A stretch of DNA of 37,484 nucleotides, from positions 1-37,484 of the forward strand of contig CAJXEN010000004.1 of NCBI GenBank assembly GCA_913052465.1, written 5' to 3'. Source of the DNA: an uncultured Oceanospirillaceae bacterium (GTDB taxonomy: Bacteria; Pseudomonadota; Gammaproteobacteria; Pseudomonadales; Balneatricaceae). Shown here piece after piece: positions 1-7,939 of the stretch; the first letter of the stretch is position 1, and each line of letters opens with the position of its first letter. The notes under the pieces were generated by a model, which saw only the letters and a list, made by a program, of their open reading frames with translations, ran no database searches and was not told the origin of the DNA. Made by a program: the position numbers and the translations under genes.

Positions 1-1318
1 AGAAAAAAGCGTGAAAAGGTATTGGCATCAAATAGGCAATGTTGAGTAGTGAACTAATCATTAAAATGACCATAATAACTAATTGTTCAGTTTCTAATGT
101 CGCCATTAACAAGTACCACTTGCTCCATGTTCCACCTGTGGGCGGTAAACCAATAATGCTAAGACTACCAATAAAGAACGCCACCATAGTAAAAGGCATT
201 TGCCTGCCCAAGCCTCGCATTTCGCTTATATTACTTTTATGTGCAGCAACCAAAATTGCACCAGCACAGAAGAATAAAGTAATTTTTCCAAAAGCATGCA
301 TGGCTATATTCATCGAACTCGCTATAACGCCTGATGATGTTGCTAGGAGCACACCAATAGTAATATAGCCCAGTTGGCTAACTGTTGAGTAAGCAAGCCT
401 TGCTTTTAAATTATCCTGTCGCATAGCAACGAACGAGGCAAGCAATACTGAAGCGCCACCTAGATATAGTAAAAACTGGGTAGTTGGTAAAACGACTAAT
501 AGATCGAGGCCAAAAATAAACACACCAACTTTCATTACGGTGAAAACACCAGCCTTAACTACAGCCACCGCATGCAGTAGTGCACTGACAGGTGTTGGTG
601 CAACCATCGCAGCAGGTAGCCATCGATGGAAGGGCATAATGGCAGCTTTACCAATGCCAAAAACAAACAGTACTAAAATTATACCTAGCAAAGTGGTATT
701 TGTGTCTACTGGAAATACACCGCCAGGGGTGAAATCTAGCGTACCAGAAAGCTCCCATGTACCAACAATTGCAAACAGAAAAAATGCTACAGAGGTGCCA
801 AGTAAAATACCAAGGTAAGTTCGCCCACCCTTTTTTGCATCCTCCGTGCCAGAGTGAGTCACAAGCGGATAGGTGGAGAGTGTGAGCACCTCATAAAAGA
901 TAAACAAAGTAAACAAGTTATCTGCAAAGGCAACCCCCATGACACTGCCTATGGCAATGGCAAAACAACAGAAAAACCGCGTTTGATGGTCCTCATTATG
1001 GCCACGCATATAACCAATGGAATAGATAATAGTCACAAACCAGAGAAAGCTAGCAATCAATGAGAATATCATCCCCAATGGTTCTACAGAAAAACTCAAA
1101 CTCAGTCCAGGTAAAATCTGTAGCCAATGAACAGTGGTGGTTTCACCAGCATCTAAACCTAGATAAATAGTAACCACTGCATAAAAGACACATAGGCTGG
1201 TAGCAAGGCTAACAGCCTCTCTTAAGTTTTGATGGTTCCTAAAGGCAATGATGCCAAGTGTGGCGAAGATGGGTAATATAATACACAGCTGCAGCAACAT
1301 TTCTAAAGAGTTGGTCAT
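1..1318 (-). CDS. MrpD/MrpA-like proton-translocating antiporter subunit (NuoL/M/N family), 3' end truncated by the left window edge
   Basis: My reverse-strand translation is open from ATG at 1318 (MTNSLEMLLQLCIILPIFATLGIIAFRNHQNLREA...GKAAIMPFHRWLPAAMVAPTPVSALLHAVAVVKAG...) to position 1 with no stop. The motif PFHxWLPxAMxAPTPVSALLHAxxVVKAG is typical of the family. The start overlaps the upstream stop as ATGA (1315-1318). Absent from the ORF track because it runs off the edge. Confidence 0.88.
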   Translation of the reverse strand, partial: MTNSLEMLLQLCIILPIFATLGIIAFRNHQNLREAVSLATSLCVFYAVVTIYLGLDAGETTTVHWLQILPGLSLSFSVEPLGMIFSLIASFLWFVTIIYSIGYMRGHNEDHQTRFFCCFAIAIGSVMGVAFADNLFTLFIFYEVLTLSTYPLVTHSGTEDAKKGGRTYLGILLGTSVAFFLFAIVGTWELSGTLDFTPGGVFPVDTNTTLLGIILVLFVFGIGKAAIMPFHRWLPAAMVAPTPVSALLHAVAVVKAGVFTVMKVGVFIFGLDLLVVLPTTQFLLYLGGASVLLASFVAMRQDNLKARLAYSTVSQLGYITIGVLLATSSGVIASSMNIAMHAFGKITLFFCAGAILVAAHKSNISEMRGLGRQMPFTMVAFFIGSLSIIGLPPTGGTWSKWYLLMATLETEQLVIMVILMISSLLNIAYLMPIPFHAFF

Positions 1319-2793
1319 GGGGCCACTCCAAACAAGCTTTGCGCCGCACCCGTGGCAACTTCTACAGTCATACGTGTATCAATGCCAAAGTATACATTCG
1401 CTAACACTAACATCCACACAGGTAAAAGGAAGGCCATGGGTGCTTCTTTAACAGGGTCCTTGCCAGTTATTGGGGTCTTAAAATAGGCTGTTTCAACAAT
1501 ACGCCAAACATAAACTACTGCCAATAAAGAACCTAATAAAACTAGGCCAGCCACCGGCCACCAACCCTTGTCAATCGCTGCTGTAACCAGATACCATTTG
1601 CTGACAAACCCAACCGTTAGAGGCACGCCAATAAGGCTTAACCCACCTATGACAATGGCAGCCATGGTTAATGGCATTTGTCGCCCTAAACCACGAAAGT
1701 CATCTATCCTAGTGCTGCCAATACGGTACATCACTGCACCCAAGGCTAAAAATAATGCTCCTTTCATCAGTGCATGATTAAACATGTGTAAGAGCATGGC
1801 ACTGAGCCCAGCATGGGTAGACATACTGAAACCAACAATCATATAACCGATCTGAGCTACACTAGAATAAGCAAATACATGTTTAACATTTTGCTGATAA
1901 ATAGCCACCGTGGAGGCTACGAATATGCCCAATAAACCCAGGGCCAAAAATAAGGTTTCCATAGGTAAAGTGGTAAAAGAAAATGACACGCCAAAAATAG
2001 AAAAGGTAAAACGAATCAGTAAGTAAGCTGCTACTTTAGTAGAGGTTGCAGCAAAAAACGTGGTTACTATTGACGGTGCATAAGTGTAGGCGTTAGGTAG
2101 CCAAAAATGCAGTGGGAACAAAGCTAGTTTTAAACAAACCCCAATAATAAAAAACACATAAGCGGTAGTGACTGTCCGTGTTTCTGCAACTTCAGGTAGT
2201 CGCGCTGCAAGATCGACCATATTAAGTGTACCTGTCATTTGGTACATTAGCCCTATCCCAATCAAGATAAACGTAGCACCGATAGTACCCATAATGAGGT
2301 ATTGAAAGGATGCCCAAAGCGCTCGTCGGTCTTTGCCAAGTGCAATTAAGGAATATGCTGACAGGGAGGATATCTCTAGAAAAACGAAAACGTTGAATGC
2401 ATCCCCAGTGGTAACTATACCCAACATGCCTGTTAATGAAAGTAGGTAGAGGATGTAAAAAAGAGTTTGTTTATTTTCAGGAATCTCTTTTTCAATGCTG
2501 GTTTGGGCAGCCAGTAAAACCACAGTGCTCACGCCAGAGATGATTAAGGCAATAAAGGCGTTGAGCTTATCTATACGGTACTCAATACCCCAAGGTGGGC
2601 TCCAGCCACCTAATTCATAGCTAACAGTGCCCGTTGACATGACCTGCTGAAGCAGAAAAATGCTAATAAAAAAAGTGATTGTGCTCACTAATAAAGTGAA
2701 CAACCAAACTAATTTTGGCCTGCTTAGGATCAAGCATGCCGGCGCTGCCATAAGTGGCACAATAACTTGCAATATAGGGAGGTGCGCTAACAC
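1315..2793 (-). CDS. mrpD: Na+/H+ antiporter subunit D (MrpD/MnhD)
   Basis: 492 aa NuoL/M/N-type protein (LPLHFWLPNAYTYAPSIVTTFFAATSTKVAAYLLIRF); sits in an mrp operon. Confidence 0.88.
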   Translation of the reverse strand: MLAHLPILQVIVPLMAAPACLILSRPKLVWLFTLLVSTITFFISIFLLQQVMSTGTVSYELGGWSPPWGIEYRIDKLNAFIALIISGVSTVVLLAAQTSIEKEIPENKQTLFYILYLLSLTGMLGIVTTGDAFNVFVFLEISSLSAYSLIALGKDRRALWASFQYLIMGTIGATFILIGIGLMYQMTGTLNMVDLAARLPEVAETRTVTTAYVFFIIGVCLKLALFPLHFWLPNAYTYAPSIVTTFFAATSTKVAAYLLIRFTFSIFGVSFSFTTLPMETLFLALGLLGIFVASTVAIYQQNVKHVFAYSSVAQIGYMIVGFSMSTHAGLSAMLLHMFNHALMKGALFLALGAVMYRIGSTRIDDFRGLGRQMPLTMAAIVIGGLSLIGVPLTVGFVSKWYLVTAAIDKGWWPVAGLVLLGSLLAVVYVWRIVETAYFKTPITGKDPVKEAPMAFLLPVWMLVLANVYFGIDTRMTVEVATGAAQSLFGVAP

Positions 2794-3176
2794 TGCTGAG
2801 GTTCCTTTTCTTGACTGGCCATTACCTGATTATCCATGGCCTGAATTTCATCCTCGTTAACACTGCCATAGGCTTCCTTAATCCTAACGGTTAGGGCAAG
2901 GCCCAATGCAGTGGTTGCTATACCCACAACAATGGCTGTGAGAATAAGCACGTGAGGTAGGGGATTTGAATATAGTATGATGCCCTCTTGCCATATTGGC
3001 GCAGTACCACCATCTACTTTTCCAAGGCTAATATAAAAAATAAACACGGAGATCTGAAAAATATTAAGCCCGACAATTTTTTTAATAAGATGGCCATGAG
3101 CAATAATGATATAAAAACCGATCATCATCAAAACGATAACAATCCAGTAGTTATAAAGGCCCAGTATCATGGTCAT
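2787..3176 (-). CDS. mrpC: Na+/H+ antiporter subunit C (MrpC/MnhC, NuoK-like)
   Basis: 129 aa, GFYIIIAHGHLIKKIVGLNIFQISVFIFYIS and DPLPHVLILTAIVVGIATTALGLAL-type motif typical of MnhC. Confidence 0.88.
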   Translation of the reverse strand: MTMILGLYNYWIVIVLMMIGFYIIIAHGHLIKKIVGLNIFQISVFIFYISLGKVDGGTAPIWQEGIILYSNPLPHVLILTAIVVGIATTALGLALTVRIKEAYGSVNEDEIQAMDNQVMASQEKEPQQC

Positions 3177-4147
3177 AACAATTCACCTTTATTAGCCTTT
3201 TGAAATTGACTGCGACCTACAAAGCTGTAAAAAATAATGATCATCACTGAAGCTACGGTCAAACCTACGCCCAATTCGATTAAAAGAATACCTAAATGTT
3301 GCCCAGCAATGGGGTCGGCAGCTAGTACGTTATAATCTAGGAAACTACCACCATTTAACATCGATACTAGACCAACGCTTCCATAAACCAGAACTCCAAG
3401 AGCAGATAGCATTTGCACTACAGGCTGAGTGATAACTCGTCGGGCGGCGCCGAGGCCAAATAACATGGCATACAGAATAATACCTGCAGCAAATATCACA
3501 CCGGCCTGAAAGCCACCACCTGGACCATAGTCACCATGGAATTGGACATAGAACGCGTATAGTACGATAAAGGGGATCATGGTTTTTATCACGATGCGTA
3601 AAATCAAATGCTTTTCATGCATCGAGTCATTAATAGCTTCCATTACCGCATCATCTTCTGGGCGTCGTGCTACTGATAGTAATGCTAAAACGCCAATTCC
3701 AGCAGTAAATATAACTGTAACTTCACCAAAGGTATCAAACCCTCGATAACTGGCAAGTACCGATGTCACCATGTTAGGCACACCAATTTCTTGAATTGAA
3801 TCATAAATATAGTGAGGTCCAACGTGCTGGTGGACAGGGGCATCTGCAGAACCAAAATAGGGCATGTCAAAGGTCCCATATATGAGTAACCCTCCAGTAA
3901 CGATAACCGCCACAAATGCCATCAGTGGCTTATGGGTGGCCTCATGATCTGTGCGCCCGGTCATTGCTACAGTTGTCAGCATAAGTAGTGTCGATATACC
4001 TGCACCTATAGACGCTTCCGTAAATGCCACGTCAACGGCGTCCATTGCCACAAAAAAACTAGCACAAACAAGGCCATAAATACCGGCTAGCATGACCACG
4101 GCAAACATATCTTTAATTCTACTAATGGCAATGGCAATAACAACCAA
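3173..4147 (-). CDS. mrpB: Fused DUF4040 (MbhD/MrpA C-terminal-like) + MbhE-like + MnhB subunit of Mrp antiporter
   Basis: N-terminal MFAVVMLAGIYGLVCASFFVAMDAVDVAFTEASIGAGISTLLML is DUF4040-like. The middle region (FDTFGEVTVIFTAGIGVLALL) is MbhE-like. The C-terminal part (FYVQFHGDYGPGGGFQAGVIFAAGIILYAM) is MnhB. The tracked start is TTG, so the true start may lie upstream. Confidence 0.82.
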   Translation of the reverse strand: MVVIAIAISRIKDMFAVVMLAGIYGLVCASFFVAMDAVDVAFTEASIGAGISTLLMLTTVAMTGRTDHEATHKPLMAFVAVIVTGGLLIYGTFDMPYFGSADAPVHQHVGPHYIYDSIQEIGVPNMVTSVLASYRGFDTFGEVTVIFTAGIGVLALLSVARRPEDDAVMEAINDSMHEKHLILRIVIKTMIPFIVLYAFYVQFHGDYGPGGGFQAGVIFAAGIILYAMLFGLGAARRVITQPVVQMLSALGVLVYGSVGLVSMLNGGSFLDYNVLAADPIAGQHLGILLIELGVGLTVASVMIIIFYSFVGRSQFQKANKGELL

Positions 4148-4170
4148 AAGTGTTAGTAAGACAATATCGA

Positions 4171-4530
4171 CTAAGATTTCGATGATTTATCTCCTGCGCT
4201 AGTGTCTTCTTCTAAAGGGTTTATATTCATATTTATCAGTGGCTGTAATTTATTGAGAACTGCAGCCTGACCTAATGCATGACTGGCTGCTGGGCTTATA
4301 AACAACGTCATCAATAGAATCATCATAAGCTTTATAATAACTAGCAGGTCAGGGTTTTGCAGCATTAACCCAATAAGTATCATTGCTGCAGCTAGCGTGT
4401 CAGTAACACCTACGGCATGCATACGAGTATAAAAGTCTGGAAAGCGCAATATTCCCACTCCACCTGAAAGACAGAGGAAACTACCAAACAGGAGACAAAA
4501 AGAACTCAACAATGTCAGCACAGTATCCAT
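4171..4530 (-). CDS. mrpG: Na+/H+ antiporter subunit G (MrpG/MnhG)
   Basis: 119 aa; GGVGILRFPDFYTRMHAVGVTDTLAAAMILIGLML is a clear MnhG/PhaG motif. Confidence 0.9.
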   Translation of the reverse strand: MDTVLTLLSSFCLLFGSFLCLSGGVGILRFPDFYTRMHAVGVTDTLAAAMILIGLMLQNPDLLVIIKLMMILLMTLFISPAASHALGQAAVLNKLQPLINMNINPLEEDTSAGDKSSKS

Positions 4531-4823
4531 TATGAATCCCTCTTTGCTGGCTCGGCTACAGGGCCGTTATGCTTAGCATTAAATGCGTCAGACAAACGCA
4601 ATACTCCGATCACACTGACAAAGTTAATCAGTGCATAGACCATGGCAATATCTAAAAATTCTGGCCGGCCCATGACAAAACCCAAGAGGGCAATAAGCAA
4701 CACTGTTTTAGTGCCAAACATGTTCACTGCCAGAATTCGGTCATACAGGCTAGGACCCACTACTGCGCGAATAATTGCTAATATCATGACCACAAGAACG
4801 GCCAGAGTTGCTGCTATAATCAT
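4530..4823 (-). CDS. mrpF: Na+/H+ antiporter subunit F (MrpF/MnhF)
   Basis: 97 aa; RAVVGPSLYDRILAVNMFGTKTVLLIALLGF motif of MrpF; overlaps mrpE. Confidence 0.88.
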   Translation of the reverse strand: MIIAATLAVLVVMILAIIRAVVGPSLYDRILAVNMFGTKTVLLIALLGFVMGRPEFLDIAMVYALINFVSVIGVLRLSDAFNAKHNGPVAEPAKRDS

Positions 4824-5293
4824 GAGTTCTCCAACTGACTAACCCGCCGATCCATGTCACCAGATTCAAGTGCTTCAATATTTTCCCTGATTAAGGCATG
4901 TACCATTATTTCATTACCCACCAGCCCTAGCGCCACAGTGCCTGGTGTTAATGTAATTGAATTTGCGTAGATCACTTTTCCAACGTCAGTTTTCTGGCTA
5001 GCCTTAACTGTTATTACGGTAGGGGAAATTGATTTGTTCCCAAGCCAGATGTGTTTAATGACTGTAAGATTAGCAACTACAATTTCTTTCGCCAGCCAGA
5101 TCCCAAATTTTGGAGCTGTTAGTGACAAGTTAATAGATTGCGACTCATGGTCTACTACGTCCATACGATGGGTAATAAATACAACGATGGCGATAGAAAC
5201 GGCACCCAAGGCAAGAATCAGATAGGTATAGTGTCCAGAGTTAAGCAACCAAAATAGTGCTAGAACAATAGAAAGGTTTATTTTATAACGCAT
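4820..5293 (-). CDS. mrpE: Na+/H+ antiporter subunit E (MrpE/MnhE)
   Basis: 157 aa; YANSITLTPGTVALGL...VHAL motif typical of MrpE. Confidence 0.88.
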   Translation of the reverse strand: MRYKINLSIVLALFWLLNSGHYTYLILALGAVSIAIVVFITHRMDVVDHESQSINLSLTAPKFGIWLAKEIVVANLTVIKHIWLGNKSISPTVITVKASQKTDVGKVIYANSITLTPGTVALGLVGNEIMVHALIRENIEALESGDMDRRVSQLENS

Positions 5294-5800
5294 ATTTTTT
5301 TACTCGTAAGCAACTTGAAAAGCCCCCACATGACTGGATTTTCAGTCCCTGGCTTTGCAGAAAAATGCTGGTGAGTTGCCATTTTGGACGCAGTAACGAC
5401 CGCCAGATACGATGGGCCAATCTCGCGTATAGTACCTCACAATCCTATCTGTCTCAACGCCGCAGGCCAATTCAGGCTGTTTAATTTCTATGGCTGTAAG
5501 TTTAGTTTATTGGTAATTCAAAAATCTGTAAAAATTAGCCGATGATTTTTCAATAGGTTCTGCTAGGCAGCTATACACTTAATTTGATCTGATTTTTTGC
5601 ATTGCCGTTTTTTATGACTTGTCTAATATACCAGCCACACATGTACCCGTTGCTTTTTTGAGCCATCAATTTGGTTGTCTTGGCACATAGCACTAGGTGG
5701 TACGCAAAAATAATGTCAATCGACAGGTCGATAAAACAGATAAAAGCAGAGCCCATTTACAAACTAGTAACAAAAGCCCAAAGTACTGCGATACCTTGAG

Positions 5801-5818
5801 GCCTTTATTGCTAAAGGC
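5801..5818 (-). other. Short hairpin downstream of pit gene (7-bp stem, GCAA loop on minus strand)
   Basis: Minus strand GCCTTTA-GCAA-TAAAGGC, 7 nt past the pit stop codon; no good U-tract, so not called a terminator. Confidence 0.4.
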
Positions 5819-5825
5819 TAGAGAA

Positions 5826-7100
5826 TTAAGAAAAAATGGCTTTAAATATGTAGAAAAAGGTAATCGATAATATTGCGCCAGCTGGAAGGGTAATTACCCA
5901 TGAAGTGAATATAGTTGCCACTATACGTAAGTTAATCGCAGCTAAACCGCGTGCTAAACCCACACCTAATACCGCACCTACAAGGGTGTGTGTGGTGGAG
6001 ATAGGTAAGCCAATGCCAGAGGCAAGTACCACTGTTGCAGAGGCGCCTAGTGTGGCTGCGAAGCCACGGCTAGGAGTTAACTCTGTGATCTTGGTGCCTA
6101 TAGTCGCCATTACTTTATAGCCATAGGTAACAAGGCCAACAACGATGCCTACACCACCGACTAAAAGTATCCATGCAGGCATACTAGATTTGGCAGTTAC
6201 AGCACCAGATTTGATAGTGGCGATAGCGGCTGCCATCGGGCCTACAGCGTTTGCTACATCGTTTGAACCGTGAGCAAAAGCCATCGCGCAAGCAGTAAAA
6301 ATCATTAACACAGCAAATACTTTTTCTACGTTGGCAAAGCGGTCTTCTGATTCAATGGCTTTGTTACGCTTTACACGGGTTAACATCATGCTGCCGATCA
6401 CTGTAACCAAAAGGCCCACTGCAGCTGCAACCAGCGACATTTCGAAGTAATTTAGACTAAAACCAATGTCCTTAAATACATGTTTTAGGCCTTTAATTAA
6501 GGTCACCATAGTGATCATAAAGCCCACCATAAACATATACATAGGTACATATCGTTTGGCGTTTTCAAATGGCGTTTCAGTGTCTAATATCAACCGCTGA
6601 ACACTCCTGAATAGCATGTAGGATATGGTGCTTGCCAACACGGGTGAAACAATCCAACTGGCCGCGATAGTGCTAACTTTGCTCCAATTCACGGCATCTA
6701 CAGAGATGGCAACAGCAGCAAAACCGACGATGGCACCCACGATAGAATGCGTGGTCGATACTGGCCAACCTAGGATAGTTGCGATTAATAACCAAGTGCC
6801 TGCAGCAAGAAGTGCTGAAAGCATGCCGTACACTAAGTATTCTGGAGTACCCTGTAGCGAAAGGGGATCAATAATACCTTTGCGAATGGTGGCAGTCACT
6901 TCACCACCTGCTAAATAGGCGCCTGCAAACTCAAAGACCATAGCGATGATGATCGCTTGCTTTAATGTAATAGCTCCCGACCCCACAGAGGTACCCATGG
7001 CGTTAGCCACATCATTGGCACCTACACCCCAGGCCATAAAAACACCAAATATGATGGCTAAAATGAGCAAAATTTGACCGTATTCGTTTAAAACTTCCAT
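5826..7100 (-). CDS. pitA: Inorganic phosphate transporter, Pit family
   Basis: 424 aa; GANDVANAMGTSVGSGAIT and AHGSNDVANAVGPMAAA repeats, the PHO4/PitA signature. Confidence 0.93.
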   Translation of the reverse strand: MEVLNEYGQILLILAIIFGVFMAWGVGANDVANAMGTSVGSGAITLKQAIIIAMVFEFAGAYLAGGEVTATIRKGIIDPLSLQGTPEYLVYGMLSALLAAGTWLLIATILGWPVSTTHSIVGAIVGFAAVAISVDAVNWSKVSTIAASWIVSPVLASTISYMLFRSVQRLILDTETPFENAKRYVPMYMFMVGFMITMVTLIKGLKHVFKDIGFSLNYFEMSLVAAAVGLLVTVIGSMMLTRVKRNKAIESEDRFANVEKVFAVLMIFTACAMAFAHGSNDVANAVGPMAAAIATIKSGAVTAKSSMPAWILLVGGVGIVVGLVTYGYKVMATIGTKITELTPSRGFAATLGASATVVLASGIGLPISTTHTLVGAVLGVGLARGLAAINLRIVATIFTSWVITLPAGAILSITFFYIFKAIFS

Positions 7101-7164
7101 GGGGTTTTCTCAAAGCTTTGTGGGTATTTATTATCGGTATTTATGCACAGACTTATCTATTGAG

Positions 7165-7839
7165 TTAGCGAGCAATAATAACTTGGATCTGTTCACCAGC
7201 ACTTTGTGCATGGTCAGCTAGGTTGCCAATTGATTCGATGGTTTTATACATAAACATTGCATCAAGAGGTGGCGAATCTGTTTCTATTTCGTGTAATTTT
7301 GCACGTAGAGTGATTTGACGCTTATCATTTTTGTCTTCTGCTTTTTCTAGTTTGGTAATACACCGGTTAATCCGGTCAATTTCACGCCCACCAAACCCTG
7401 AACCTATTAGTTCGTCAAGCTCATCGATCACTACCTTAGCCTCTACGGCTACAGCGATGGCAGATTTAACGTATGCCGTCATATCTGTGGCAATTTTTTT
7501 AGGGATTACTTGCTTACGACCCAAAATGATACCGGCAATATCTTTAGCAGTGTTACAAATCTTATCTTGTTTGCTAAGGAGCTGAATAAGGTCTGAGCGA
7601 TTAATAGGCATAAACAAACTTTTCGGCAAGTGGAGACGAATGTCTTGTTTTTGATCATCAGCCTGGCCTTCAAACACTGCAATGGCGTTATAAGTAGCTT
7701 CTACGGCTTCCCAGTCTTCCTTAATCACAGCTTGGAAGAATGGGGTTAACAGTTCCACACATTGCACGACTGTGTGCATGTGATTTTGTAACGGTTTAAT
7801 CGGTGAATGGCCAAACAAACTAAGGATGGGATTTGCCAT
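7165..7839 (-). CDS. PhoU-like DUF47 protein (TIGR00153 family)
   Basis: 224 aa; starts MANPILSLFGHSPIKPLQNHM, DQKQDIRLHLPKSLFMPINRSDLIQLLSKQDKI; next to the pit gene, the usual pairing. Confidence 0.88.
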   Translation of the reverse strand: MANPILSLFGHSPIKPLQNHMHTVVQCVELLTPFFQAVIKEDWEAVEATYNAIAVFEGQADDQKQDIRLHLPKSLFMPINRSDLIQLLSKQDKICNTAKDIAGIILGRKQVIPKKIATDMTAYVKSAIAVAVEAKVVIDELDELIGSGFGGREIDRINRCITKLEKAEDKNDKRQITLRAKLHEIETDSPPLDAMFMYKTIESIGNLADHAQSAGEQIQVIIAR

Positions 7840-7861
7840 GTGAATTGCCTCTACAAATAAT

Positions 7862-7899
7862 AAGGGTGCCTATAATCGGGGTGCATTATAGGCACCCTT
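7862..7899. other. 15-bp perfect inverted repeat between phoR and the DUF47 gene
   Basis: AAGGGTGCCTATAAT - cggggtgc - ATTATAGGCACCCTT, read directly in the sequence. Confidence 0.75.
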
Positions 7900-7939
7900 T
7901 GTTAAGGTAATATAAAGATTGTGAGTTTTTTTGAATTAA

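Noticed and set aside
39-1451. Plus-strand ORFs 39-368, 540-818, 854-1063 and 1248-1451
   Set aside because: Mostly antisense to the MrpD-like gene open on the minus strand from 1318 to the window edge; low-complexity translations without recognisable domains.
5571-5756. 61-aa minus-strand ORF in the pit-mrpE gap
   Set aside because: Short, no recognisable motif, no clear ribosome-binding site; kept only as part of the unexplained gap.
7141-7149. TTATGCACA as a DnaA box between pit and the DUF47 gene
   Set aside because: About one TTATNCACA match is expected by chance in a window this size, and this one is isolated from the origin.
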